Shown one piece after another: positions 44,526 through 56,579 of a stretch of DNA of 64,000 nt. Under the pieces are notes generated by a model. The model was not told where the DNA came from. It did no database searches and saw nothing but the letters and a program-made list of their open reading frames with translations. The stretch is taken from contig JAIQDT010000301.1 of assembly GCA_021521415.1 (NCBI GenBank), positions 558,001 through 622,000 on the forward strand, in the 5' to 3' direction. Origin of the DNA: Bidens hawaiensis (lineage: Eukaryota; Streptophyta; Magnoliopsida; Asterales; Asteraceae). The stretch's first letter is position 1, and each line of letters begins with the position of its first letter. Both the position numbers and the translations under genes were made by a program.

Positions 44526-47500
44526 ATGGCTGTTTTGGTTCTGTTCCTTGTTTTATTCCTGATCAAGCCAGGAGTTTCACAGCGGAACGACACCGTAAAC
44601 AATACTATTAACACGCCCATCAGATCGTTCTGTGGCCGTAACCCTCCGATAATTCTTTCAAACTTTATTAACAATCGCAACTCTACCTTTACGGAAATAA
44701 GAAGACAGTTATCCAGCAACGGTGTCTTTTACGCAAGAGCGCAAAGTTTATCTGAGGGGGACTCGGTCTTTGGACTCGCCCAGTGCAGAAACTACCTTTC
44801 TGCAGCTCAGTGTGTGGCTTGTGTCGACGCCGGGGTGTCTGAATTAAACAGCTGCATAACTGGAAATGGTGCTTATACCTTCTTTGATAACTGTTTTGTC
44901 AGGTAATGTTTTTTTTTAAAAAGTTGATTAGTAAGTCAGCAACTACTACTCCCCATATATGTTTTAGTAGAGTTATAAAATAAAATATGCTCGTATGAAT
45001 TATTGCACTATGAAGTTTCAGTTTTACATTAAACATTCAAGTATATAATTTAGTCTTCAAGTTAAAGATAAAACTGATAAATACTTTGTATAAGAAATTA
45101 AATTATTATGTTTTTTTTTTCACACTTTGATTGATAAATACATTGCAATAATTCCAATAATATATACAACTGTATTGATAGTGATTGTTGATAATTTAAT
45201 TTATTTTGTTGACCCGAAAAGTCTAGTTATAAAGAGAGAAAATATGCATTGTCATTTAACCCTTTCAGAAACAAGATAAACTAAAAGGACCCTTCATTTC
45301 TTCTTAATTTGCAGAGTGAACCATCAATAGACATGAATGAAAGTACCGGCCCTAATTAGTGCTTCAACATGTATTTTAAGACTTGATTATATGTTCAGAG
45401 AATGATAATTGAAAGAGAATTTATATACTGCATACTTAGTTTTGTGCTTAATTATCCAACATGAAAAAAATACAAAAAAATAAATAAATAAAAGGAGAAG
45501 TGTCTCATATTATCATCTTTTGGTTTTGGAGTTCCGTAATATAAAGCCTTTTTTTATACTGCTCGTAATTATAAATAATGTATCTGTTTCAAGTCAAGTG
45601 TTTTCTGTCTTTGATGAAATTTCTCTCCAACCATTATTCAAATGTTGTCCTAGGGCCTCATGGTGAATCGTTTCCCAATATACAAGTGGGACATATTATT
45701 TGTTTTTATTTAAATTTATTGTGATAATTTATTATGAAGACGACCTAGTGAACTAGAAAATATATATGAACTTGCTTATACAGTGCTTATAAATTATTCT
45801 AATGTGTATTATCATACTAAAGTCATTAAGCAAACAAAGGATATAACTGATATTAGATATGCAAATTTTGGTAATTGTTTGGATAGTAGTTGCTTCAACA
45901 AAGACATTGAAGCAATAGCATACATGGTGATCAATAATTGTTTTAACTTTCATGGATTTCAAATCAGATTTCCCAAAAATTATCTTAACTATTAGGATTC
46001 AGGTAAAAGCTTATTAATTTGTTGAATGTGCACAACTTTTTGGTTTTCTATAAGTTATCAGAGAGTACTTTTTAATATATAATTTCAGCACCCTTGGTAA
46101 AAATTTCTAAGAGATTCAAGTCATTTGTTTTCAAGGTATGCAAACTATGATAACTTCTACAATGATCCGAATGTCGTCGAGGATGCAGGCATCGGCCCAC
46201 TTGGATTGTGTGGCAATCAGTCAGCATCTCAGCCAACAACAACCTTTACCCAAGATGTAGGGGGGATGTTATCAGATATTAAAGACGCTACTCCAAAAAC
46301 TAGTAACTTCTATGTTGCATCCACAACCCAAATCACAAGTGATAATGCAACAGTGTATGCAATTGCACAGTGTGTTGATAATATAAACAAGGGCATTTGC
46401 CAAACCTGCATCGTTATGGCATATAGCGGTTTATTTAATTGTCTTCCTAGAACAGAAGCACGGTTTATCAGCATGGGCTGTTATGCAAGGTATTCAGTGA
46501 CTCCATTTTAAAGTGATAACCAAACAATAGATATCGCAAGTTACTTAAAAGGTTACGCCTCACAATGTTCTTTCTATTTCTTCATTTAGTTTTTAGAATT
46601 ACCTCGTGCTTCACATTTGTTAAGTTTCTAACTTTCATATGATCATATATGTTAGGGAATTCAAGCAAGGTACCAGTAATTTCTGGAGCAGCTGGTGGTG
46701 TAGGTCTTCTTATTATCTTAATTGTTTCGTGCTTATTGTTTCTACGGTGGAAGAAGTCTAAGAAGACTGAAGAAGGTGATTAACATTAGCTTAGTGTGAG
46801 AATACTAATATGTGACTAATCTTGTATGACGAATCTACTAACACTCGGTATGTGATGTTTGTACGCCTCACCGCTTGTGAGTGATAATGCTCATAGTGTT
46901 GGATATATCAAATACCATTTCCCCAATATATTTCTTAAAGCAATATTATATTAATTTTCATCATATTGCTGACCATGTGATGTATGTGATGTCCTAGATG
47001 CACCGGAATTGAAGGGGGCCATAAATTACAATTACAAAGATTTGCAATTGGCAACCAATAACTTCAGTGAAGAAAATCTTTTAGGTAAAGGAGGTTTTGG
47101 GGAAGTATTCAAGGTAATAAGATATACAGCCTTTTGTATTCCATTGCTTACATTAATCAAGAATCAAGATTATCCCATATCCGAACTATATATAATATAT
47201 CTTGTTTATATTATAGGCAATTTTTGAAGATAACGAGATTGTGGCGGTTAAGAAAATTAAAGTAGGTTATGCTAAAGCAAAAGAAGAATTCGAAAATGAA
47301 GTTAAGCTTGTATGTAATGTTCACCATCGAAACCTTCTCCGTCTCCTTGGATGGTCCAGCGAAGAATCAAACCTACTTCTTGTCCTGGAATACATGCCAA
47401 ATGGAAGCCTTGACAGATTCTTGTTGGGTAATTTGCTGTCACAAAACTTAAAAATTTCTTCACATGAAGATATTCATTTAGAAACAGTTGATATATACTA

Positions 47501-48437
47501 ATAAACATCTTCATAATGTAGGAGTAAAAAGAGGGACTCTAAACTGGAAACAACGATACGACATAATATTTGGGACAGCTAGGGGTCTAGCTCATCTACA
47601 CAATGAATTCCATGTCAAAATCGTTCATAGAGATATAAAGTCGAGCAATATTCTCCTTGATCACGATTTTCAACCCAAAATAGCAGATTTTGGGTTGGCA
47701 AGGTTTCAACCAGAGGATAGAAGTCATATCAGCACCAAGTTTGTTGGGACACTGTAAGTTAATTTAACAAAAGATTCTCTTTGATTCCGTATACAGAGTC
47801 TAATCAGATATTATATTTTATCTATATAACATAATACCAGGGGCTACACGGCGCCAGAATATGCATTACATGGTATCTTATCAGATAAAGTTGACACCTA
47901 TAGCTTTGGAATCGTGGTTCTTGAAATCATTAGCGGACGGAGATGTACCGACATGAACTCTGATAAACCATCAATGGATTACCTCCTGGAAGACGTGAGA
48001 CAATCGCTTTCACAAATATCTCATCACTTTTTTTATATTTCAATTTATCACTTTTTATGTGTCAACAGGCTTGGAAGTTGTATGAGAATAAAAAGCATGT
48101 AATGCTCATTGATGAGACATTGGATGTAAACGAACACAAAGAGCATGTGAAGCAGATCATTGAGGTGGCGTTGTTGTGCACTCAATCACCAGCTTCTAAA
48201 AGACCAACTATGTCAGAAGTTGTTTTGATGCTTCCAAAAGGCCTGCCATTGGGGAATAGACAACTAACCCGACCTACTCTAATTGATCATCAAAGACGGG
48301 TTCATATAGGATCCCCAAACAAGGGTAATTTTTCTAGAATGTCAAATGAAACAGACGCGAAGCTGCAGCTGCAAAGTGTCCAAGTATATGATGAAATAGA
48401 CGTGATGGAGAAGGGGATGAATGTCGAAAAGCGCTAG
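44526..48437 (+). CDS. Cysteine-rich receptor-like kinase (CRK-B), frame broken by one stop
   Basis: Tandem relative of CRK-A. ATG 44526 is chosen because an in-frame TAG lies at 44499 and a signal peptide ([19 protein letters not shown]) follows. Exons: 44526-44902, 46136-46551, 46656-46775, 46998-47113, 47217-47427, 47522-47753, 47841-47994, 48069-48437, with all splice phases as in CRK-A; exons 3, 5 and 6 have identical lengths (120, 211, 232). Two DUF26 domains have intact CX8CX2C motifs, followed by a membrane helix in exon 3 and a complete kinase ([15 protein letters not shown] Lys355, HRDIKSSN Asp451, DFG, APEY). A TAA at codon 251 (46509-46511), at the end of DUF26-2, is the only lesion; the frame is otherwise open to residue 664. 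Either a young pseudogene or a gene now making a 250-residue secreted DUF26 protein. A sequencing error is possible. Confidence 0.82.
44903..46135 (+). other. CRK-B intron 1
   Basis: 1233 bp, AT-rich, with no recognisable transposon. It occupies the same position and phase as the 4196-bp intron 1 of CRK-A. Confidence 0.75.
46509..46511 (+). other. In-frame TAA in CRK-B exon 2
   Basis: The reading [22 protein letters not shown] continues in the same frame to the exon 2 donor. One base change from TTA (Leu) would create this TAA. It lies 40 nt before the donor and far upstream of six further junctions, so a spliced transcript would be expected to undergo nonsense-mediated decay. Confidence 0.85.
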
Positions 48438-49111
48438 TATATAATGTTGATCTGAGCCACATGCTATTAGAAAGAAAAAAACACCCAAGTTTGTGTCCTG
48501 TAGCTGTATCCGGGTGTGTTCGCCTCAAATGAGTAATTGCTATATCAATGACTACAAAAAGATATGGGAACGTACTTTTATTTACTTATGATGTGATGGT
48601 TAAAATTAATAAATTTCTGTTGTATTATATGATTGTAAAGTATAAGAGCATAGTTATCTTGACGGTTAGTGTTTTTCTGTTTCTCTTGTTTGTTGTATGT
48701 TAGCCATCGTAAGCGTTTCTGTTTAGGAAGGTAATTTTAGTTAGTTGCTCCTATTAATTAGTAATCTTAGAATTTAAGTGGTAGGAGACAATTTGCATAA
48801 AGGAAGAAGAAAGGAGTAGGCAGGGCTGGGGTATTTTATTTTCTTTACTTTTCGTAATAATAGTACATATAGTTATTATTATAATACAAAAACTTTACAA
48901 ATTTAAACGTTAGTTAGTGACAGATTCAAACAAACATTACATGTGAATCACATTTCTAAAATTTAGGATCGCAAAGTTCGATTTGATCTTATCAAAACCA
49001 TTTGTATATGAATGTTTTTAAAGGTATATAGTGAAAAATGTATTCATGAGCTTGATTGGGAAACGCTACAATGGTGTCTTTCTATATAGACCATACAAGG
49101 AAAAATACGAC
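48438..49111. other. CRK-B 3' flank, no further gene
   Basis: AT-rich intergenic DNA up to the hAT insertion. No reading frame supported. Confidence 0.4.
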
Positions 49112-49386
49112 GACATGTAGAGGTGCAAACAAGCCGAGCTATTCGATATTGGCTCGTTAAAAAGCTCGATCGAGCCGAGCTTTATTGAGCCAGAGCCTGA
49201 CCTCAAGCCTAAAAGTAAGCTCGTTTAATAAACGAATCTGAGCCTGAGCTTCACTTATCGAGCTTGAGCAGGCTCGCGAGCCTAAACAAGTCTGTCACTT
49301 ATACAATTTTTTAGAATATATATTTAATAATTATTAATTAATATATATAATGTTGAAAAAATAAATAAAAATAACTAAATAACATG

Positions 49387-49642
49387 TACTCTCTCTGTTC
49401 CATTATAAGTGTCCAAGTTTAAAAAACACAAAGTTTAAGTTGGGTTGAATGATTACTTTTTTTTTCTTACCAAATGACAATAATGTCATTGAGAAGTGGG
49501 TTCATCAATATCGTTAATTAATGTTACTTGTGTGTGTTTAAGGGTAAACTTGAAAATTAACTAATAAATTTTAAAAGTGGACACTTGTAATGGGGCAAAT
49601 AAAAACGGAAATTTGGACACTTATAATGAGACGGATGGAGTA
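49387..49642. mobile_element. Stowaway MITE (Tc1/mariner type)
   Basis: 252 bp (49389-49640) with inverted ends CTCTCTCTGTTCCATTATAA and, from the right, CTCCATCCGTCTCATTATAA, flanked by TA dinucleotides. Classic Stowaway termini and target. Confidence 0.85.
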
Positions 49643-49778
49643 TTATTTTATACACAAATTATAATAGAAATACATATATAAAAATAATTATAATTATATA
49701 AAAAATAATTGATAAATAGTAAAAAAGTTGAGCCTATGTCAAGTTCAAGCTTGAAAATCTATTCACGAGCCGAGCTCT

Positions 49779-50159
49779 AGGGCCGGTCTTTAAGGAGGGC
49801 TGAATGGTTGACGGTTCCCGGCTCGACACCCTGTTAGGCCTGAAACTTTTAAAAAAATTATATGTATTTTTATGAAAAAAAGATGTATATTTAATGTCTA
49901 AACTCAATTAGATAACAACTAGTTTGGTTTAGTGGCAAAGGGGAATTATTCTCAACCAAAAGGATGTGAGTTCTAATCTCATTCGGAACATGTAAGCCTA
50001 TTTTTATATAAAAGTTTTTTACCCAACCAAATTATAACCAAGTATGTCTATTAAAAACTTAAATTGTTTAAAGCTAAAAAAAATCATTTCACTTGAGGCC
50101 CAAATTATTTTTCGCCTTCGGCCTAAAAATTATTTTTTGCTTCTCGAAGCCGGGCCTGC
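49779..50159 (+). mobile_element. GGGCCGG-ended repeat with tRNA-like core
   Basis: Left end AGGGCCGGTC and right end CCGGGCCTG are short inverted repeats. The centre has A-box-like TAGTTTGGTTTAGTGGC (about 49920) and B-box-like GAGTTCTAATCTC (about 49968). Shares ends and the CTTTTAAAAAAATTAT block with 9715-9962. No target duplication was found. Confidence 0.5.
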
Positions 50160-50194
50160 AAAGCCCGTGCTTTGAAAATAAAGCTTGAAACGAA

Positions 50195-50440
50195 CCGAGC
50201 TCGAGCTCTGTATAAGTTAAACGAGCTGAGCCTGAGCCTAATCGAGCTCGGGCTCAGCTCGACTCGTTTTCACATTGACATGTACTAGGGACCACTACCA
50301 AACACTAAATAACTATACCGAGCTCGAGCTCTGTATAAGTTAAACGAGCTGAGCCTGAGCCTAATCGAGCTCGGGCTCAGCTCGACTCGTTTTCACATTG
50401 ACATGTACTAGGGACCACTACCAAACACTAAATAACTATA
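50195..50440. repeat. Two identical tandem 123-bp units
   Basis: The units 50195-50317 and 50318-50440 read the same throughout by eye. Each contains the last 82 bp of the hAT element, its GACATGTA duplication and 33 bp of host flank, so the duplication happened after insertion and is very recent. Confidence 0.92.
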
Positions 50441-51039
50441 TGAAGTGAAAACTCAATAATGCCCGTGCACAATTAGTCCATAAAAATTGACTAGTATGCC
50501 CCCATCAAGTTAGTGTGATGTGGGCCCAAATGTAGAAGAGCGGGCCATGGTGTTTCTGCAGGCCCAAGATCGTGTTTCGAAAGGGGCTGCATGAAAATGA
50601 GCTTAACTTGGGGTACGGGCCTCCGTTTCAGGCGTGCTACCAGTCAAAACGACCGTTGAAACATGGGCCACGTTGTGGTAACCAGCCATAGACGGTCGTT
50701 TATTTTTTAAAATAAGGCTTCTAGGTTTTTCGTCTACTTTTTGTGTTTTGTTTTGGGCTGTTGTTGGGCTTTGGGTTGTGTGTGCTGGCCCAAACATATT
50801 TTGGATTCTCTATTAATATGTTATGAATGTAGTGTGACTGATCATTGATCAGAATTGAATAAAGAACTTTTGGCTTTTCAAATTTCTGCCTTTTAGGTCT
50901 AAATTGGGAGTTTGGGGAAGGATCATCATGGGTATTTGTAGAATCAATGTGATTAGCCTTCAATCTCTAATAGTACGCTACATCATAGTGGAATGGGCAC
51001 AACAACATGAAGCTTGTATCTAAGAGTTTCAAAGCGAGT
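50441..51039. other. No gene recognised
   Basis: Mixed-composition spacer. Open stretches on the - strand have no supported domain. Confidence 0.35.
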
Positions 51040-51204
51040 ACATGAGACACTGTTAATGGGATTGGCACACACGAAACCGAACACAATACACGAAAGAAAG
51101 AAATGAACACGAAGATTTAACATGGTTCGGTCTAAAATGACCTACGTCCACGAGTTGCAACTAGGTATTCTATTTTATCAAGTGACAAAGGATCACAAGT
51201 ACAT

Positions 51205-51265
<61 letters not shown>

Positions 51266-51330
51266 TAGTCTAGGATTTGCATCTTACTAAGCATGACATT
51301 TAAACCGGGCTAGGCTTGGGCCCGCTGCCT
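51040..51330 (-). repeat. Probable LTR fragment with an internal AT microsatellite
   Basis: The phrase ATTTAACATGGTTCGGTCTA followed by GACCTACGTCCACGAG is a recurring theme in plant Copia-type LTRs. An AT run (about 51209-51263) interrupts it. No boundaries, partner or target duplication were found. Confidence 0.35.
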
Positions 51331-51800
51331 ACACCCATCTCCTCTTTTGACTTTATATCAATTTCCCACTCTGAGGCCTTGAATACTCTCATCTACACTC
51401 CTAGTCATACTTCTATAATCTGAACATTAAAGTTCTTATAGTTATCGGCACATTCTCATCAACTAACCTAAAGGCTCGTTGAAGCTCCACGAAGCTTTAA
51501 CACATTAAGCACAACTAAAATTGCCCCCGGCTCATTCTTTGTCCCTAACGCCTCCCATTGAATCTAACAGTCGGATCTTAAGATATCTGAAGAACAAACA
51601 CCCTCCACATTCAGCAAGCAATCCACTAGAGAAATTTTTTACAGCTGGAATACTGGTTTTCTTAAGTCATTGTCGACCTGGAACTCTAACTAAAATACCG
51701 CCTGTGCTCCCACTGTCATGATGTCATCCGACTTATTTAACCTTCCTAGCTCGTTCATCCTAAATCTTCACTTTGGCTCTGGGTTTATTACTTGCTAAAG
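51331..51800. other. No gene recognised
   Basis: Spacer without supported coding or repeat structure. Confidence 0.35.
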
Positions 51801-52554
51801 TGTAACATCCTTAATTTTATAATATTAAATAAAGAAAAGATATGTTGTGAGATGTGCGTTAATATTTAATTAAGATTAAATATTATAAAGATGGAATAAA
51901 GGATGGGATGGGCCTTAGGCCCATGGGATTAAGAGAGTATAAATACTCCCTTAAACCTCCCTAAAACCCTAGACCCCTCATTTCTCTCCATCTTATTCTC
52001 TACACACTCAAAACACCCACACACACACACCCCTTGCCGTATACGGCCGTGAAAAGGAAAGGAGAAACGAGATCAAACGAATGTTGATTTTGATAGATCT
52101 TTGATATACAAGCTAAGTACAAGATTTAAGGTTCACAACCAAGCTAACTGAGACCAAACGAACATGTAAAGGTATGTTCTTGATCTTAAAGTTTATGTTT
52201 TTATGAACGGTTGACCTTGAAACTTGAACGTAGAGTAGATCTGGTATAAACGAACCTTAAAATATCAAACTTGATGATAAAATGGACTTAACGAACTTAT
52301 GGACATGAACGGCTCGTTTAAGAAACCCTAGATCTAGCTTAAACGTTTCTAGCCATAAAAGTTCAAACTTTATTGACTTGCGGGTCAAGCTTTGGCCGAA
52401 AAATGTTAAGGAAACTATTATGGGTCCATACCAAGCCATAATAAGATGTTAGGTTTAAAACGAGTAAGATAACAATTGAAAAGGGCCAAACTCGTGACCA
52501 ATTAATCAGACCAGTCGATTACTTTTATGTTCGCTTTCAAGTCCAAGACTCGAT
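51801..52554 (+). repeat. Start of a + strand LTR interrupted by Gypsy G3
   Basis: Begins TGTAACATCC, has TATAAATA at 51938-51945 and a CT-rich leader with ACCCACACACACAC, as in a 5' LTR read on the + strand. It is cut at 52554 by the G3 insertion; the rest must lie beyond the window. This is the only + strand LTR in the window. Confidence 0.55.
51938..51945 (+). promoter_or_regulatory. TATA box of the interrupted + strand LTR
   Basis: TATAAATA followed about 45 bp later by CT-rich leader sequence. Confidence 0.5.
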
Positions 52555-55500
52555 TGTCACACCCCGAAAATCTTATCTTAGCAGCGGAAGACTTAACTAA
52601 GTTAGTTTCGGGTAATGACAGATGCCGATAGCCAAATCACGAAACAGAACGCTTAAATATATTAAAAAGGCTTGTTTATTCATCAGAGTGCACATGTCAT
52701 ATTTTACATAGTTTATTATTATTACAAGCCTACAAGTTCCACATCATCAAAACACACGCGTTCTCGGTTCCATCCCATCCATCCCTCGTGATGCCTCCAT
52801 ATTTCTCATTTACCTAAAAAGTATGTTAAGACAATTTGGTCAACCCGAATATTGGTGAGTTTCTCAATTTAAAAACCGGGATGTAACAGTTCTCGACTTT
52901 ACACCCATTTATTCATCAATCTTATCAATGATAATTTTTATTATTCACCATTCTTTTCAATGGGAATTTAATTTCCACTTTTCCAAACATAGTTATATAT
53001 TTCTTAAACAAAACGTGTTAGTTGTAAACGAGCAAAGAGTACAACACATGTATGACTATCATTATAATAAACTCGAAACATACCAAAATCAAAATATTCC
53101 CACCTTTTCAACCAGAGCGACTGGAAGAGTGGGGGGCGTCGCCCCGATAGATCTACCAATATTTTTAGGCACTTTCTCTCTAGGTTAACGGTTTTTCCTT
53201 TTATAATGACTCATCCCATTTAACACAATTTGTAAAACATATATCTCTTTAGTTTACATACTTTGCCTCCCCCCCAAAAAAACATTTATAAATCAATAAA
53301 ACATTAAAAGTGGGGATTTATGAGAAAACTCACCGTTTTTGGTAGATGATCGGTTATTCCAACTCGACTCGTGTCCTAATTATATAGTACACGATTAATC
53401 ATTTATTCATATTTTAAGCTATTTGATCAACTTAAAATATTAAAACACACATCTTATTTCTTAAAAATAATGTTATTCTTTTGTTCGTGTGTTTATTTTA
53501 GTTTTAATGACACATTGGCGATTCCATCCAAGTCCAATTACTATATGATCATTCAACACACACATGATCTCTAAACTTATAAATTTAACCCAAGTAGCAA
53601 CTAGCACATTTTATGCATAAATATTCTATTTAGCAAATAAACAAGTAATAATATATTATTATATTATTTAATATTGTTTAATATTATATAATATTATTTA
53701 GTTTTATAAATTTATATTTTTTTGCTGGAATATTTGATATTTTATATCCTTATACTTATCACATTTATAAAATCGTTTTCCGGTTCGGTCGGTTTTGTGT
53801 TAATCGGTGAACCGGTTAACTTTTTCTTATAAACTTGAGTTCTTAACTATTTTTAAATACTTTAAGTGTGAAAATACACAAGTTTTATAAGTTATTTTGT
53901 TAAAATGGTTTATTTATTATTTTATATATAAATTTCACAAAACTAGCAATTTTAACATTTTCGGGTCGGTTTTGTCGCGACACGAAACGTCAAAGATCAA
54001 GTTATTCCATCTTGACCTTAATATATACATTTACTTATGTAAGGTATATATATATATATTATTTGGGTTTACGGGCTGTTCTAAAACACTTCGCAAAACT
54101 GTTGTCGGTTCGCGTTAAAAGTCGTATTTTTCGATCGTTAAAGCTACCGACAAACAAAATAAGTTATATTAAACATGCCAAACAATTTGTACACTTAATA
54201 TACATATTTATAATATATCCTTTGAACCAAATTTCCAGATTTAAACACTTTAACACAAAACATCAACTTTTAGCAAATTTCAAGTATAGTAGGCACAAGT
54301 CTTATCTTACTAAATATGGTAAAGTACAAAAAAAAATCATTTTTCATGTAACATAAAATGAAGATTCTTAAATGTGCAAAATTCAATGCATGTTCACGTC
54401 ACATTAATTTCATATATGCCAAAATCTAACTTTTTAACATTCTAACATAAATGCATGTTTTCATATTATATATATCTAATCATCTTATCATGATTCCTTC
54501 ATATTTACTCAACATTTTATCATCTTTCATGCAAGAAATTCAAGTACTTAATCTATTTTTAGTTTCATATTTAAGTATGTCTATGAATTCTAGCATGTAT
54601 CCTAAACATTAAAACTTGTACAATTGAGAAGCAAACATTCTTGACTAGTTATCTCATTCAACCATTTTGACTACTCAATACAAGGGTTCTATTTTATATT
54701 AGCATAATCAAACTATTACACAACTAGTTATTTATCATTTTTACCAAACAAAGTTTCTATCTTTAGCAAGTTACCCTATCTATCCATTTTTCATACTTAT
54801 ACTCACTTTAAACTTCTAACAACTAGCATTGTTATTGCTCATTATCAATAATCCAAACACGTGTAAGTAATCTAGCATGAACCTAGAGAATCAAGAAATA
54901 ACCATTTCAAACATCATGTTCAAATGCAACAATCTTAACAATTTTTCTTTCTTTAAGAAACACATTACCCAACATCATTTAATCCTTCCATCTATCATAT
55001 AATACAAGGTCCTAACAATTGTCAAGATCACATTTTGTATGCATATTATTTACACATGGATCAAGAAATAAATATCCTTATAATAAAACCCTTTCATTTC
55101 ATCTTGTTCCATGTGCACTAACAAGAAATAGTTATTAAATCAAGAATGGTTAGTTACTAGTAATCATCAATCTAGAGCCATGAATCTGTCTGAACGCATG
55201 CATGTATATATTTCTATATCTAATAAAACAATTCTAGGCTCTATTAATAATAGACTCTTAGGGTATGTAAGCATGCATGCATGTGGGTTTGAGTTCACAC
55301 ACACACTCACAGACACTCACGGCACACTCATACACACTCAAAACCAACTTTTCATTTCACCATCTTTACAATTTAGCTTGGACTTTTACAATGTGAAACA
55401 TTTAAGCAACAAAACTTACAAAATCAAAGATTAGTAAGTGTTTTACCTTGGTTTTTAGGTGAGATAATAAAGAAAAGAAGAGATGAATCTTGAGCTTCCT

Positions 55501-56513
55501 AGACCCTTAATAAGCTTCCTAGTTTACTTATGATTTTTGTTCAACCCTTATAGCTATTTTAAACCTTGGAGAGATAAGATGAGAATGGTAATGAAAATGT
55601 AAGGTGAAGTGGGGGTGGGGTTGAGGTGGCCGACGGTTTGGTGGTGGTGGTGGGAAGGAGGGTGCTTGGTATTTGGTTTTAGTGGTGAGGTAAGATGGTG
55701 GTGTTCTTATGTTTTAGGAGGCTTCATAGATTATTGTTCTAGAGAAATAAAAAATGGAAGATGAAAGATTGCTATGATGATGGTTCGGTTTTTATGGAAG
55801 AAAAGGTAAAAAGTAGAGTATTGAGTAAGACATGCTAGATTGTCCAAGTGGTAATAGAAGGATATATTAGATTTAGTTGGAAATATGAATCTTTTTACAC
55901 CACACGTTATAGAGTAATCATTGCATTGCATGCAATTGGATTGGGGAAAATAGAGGGCCAGATCTTTGGGGGATTTGGAAAGGGACTTGGTGGGATTTTG
56001 GGTATTATAAACAAGATCTTTAATTTACTAGTTTAACGTTTGGTACAATTTAACTAATCAAACGAGTTCCGTTTTTAATAATTTTTGTTAGACTTTATCC
56101 GATTTTGGATTCCTGACGCAACAAGCCTAAGAACATAATTTTTGGTGGTGTTGGGTTTCGGGTCTATACGGTGTCCGCTACCGGCTCTTGGCTGCAAACT
56201 TATTGATTTTCGCGTAACGCAAAATTCTAAAAATAAGTTCATCACTTATGTCCACTATTTTTACTAATAATAAAATTTTCCAGGTTGGTCCCGACTATTT
56301 TGGACTTTTCAACTTCCTGGGTATCGCCAGTGTTCGTTAGGAGCAGTGTTCGCTACGCGACAAATTTAACCTTTTTAAATTTATATAAATATAACACACA
56401 TAATTTAAAGACTTTGGAATAAAATATTATTATTTTATTTATTACGATATTTTATTCAGATAAGCACTGTTACATTAACCGCGATTTAAGGCTAATTTTT
56501 CCGGGGTTTCACA
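52555..56513 (-). repeat. 3' LTR of Gypsy G3 (3959 bp)
   Basis: In element sense it starts TGTGAAACCCCGG and ends CGGGGTGTGACA. It aligns with the 5' LTR except that about 1.98 kb (53571-55549) has no counterpart there. It contains the CGCTACGCGA motif at 56351-56360. Confidence 0.82.
53571..55549. other. Segment present in the 3' LTR only of G3
   Basis: AT-rich, non-coding, with LTR-like text at both ends and no inverted repeats or duplication at its borders. A deletion from the other LTR therefore fits better than an insertion here. Confidence 0.6.
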
Positions 56514-56515
56514 TT

Positions 56516-56528
56516 CTCCCTTCCTTTT
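56516..56528 (-). other. Polypurine tract of G3
   Basis: The element strand reads AAAAGGAAGGGAG just before the LTR. Confidence 0.75.
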
Positions 56529-56579
56529 AGAAATTTCGTCCCGGAATTTAGGAAGTGATACTGGTGTCAGACTCTGCCA

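Larger units (their letters stand above)
49112..50284. mobile_element. Non-autonomous hAT with GAGCTCG-rich ends
   Basis: The element 49120-50276 starts GAGGTGCAAAC and ends GTTTTCACATT (weak inverted repeats), flanked by perfect 8-bp duplications GACATGTA (49112-49119, 50277-50284). Subterminal zones carry dense AGCTCGAGC / GAGCCTGAGC words on both sides. It contains a Stowaway MITE and another MITE, and its right end is tandemly duplicated. Confidence 0.8.

Noticed and set aside
45783..45995. A 70-codon frame inside CRK-B intron 1
   Set aside because: No homology to CRK exons or transposon domains; low-complexity AT-rich reading.
52928..53188. An 86-codon + strand frame, repeated at 62508-62762
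   Set aside because: Its recurrence only reflects the two G3 LTRs; it is antisense to the element and has no domain.
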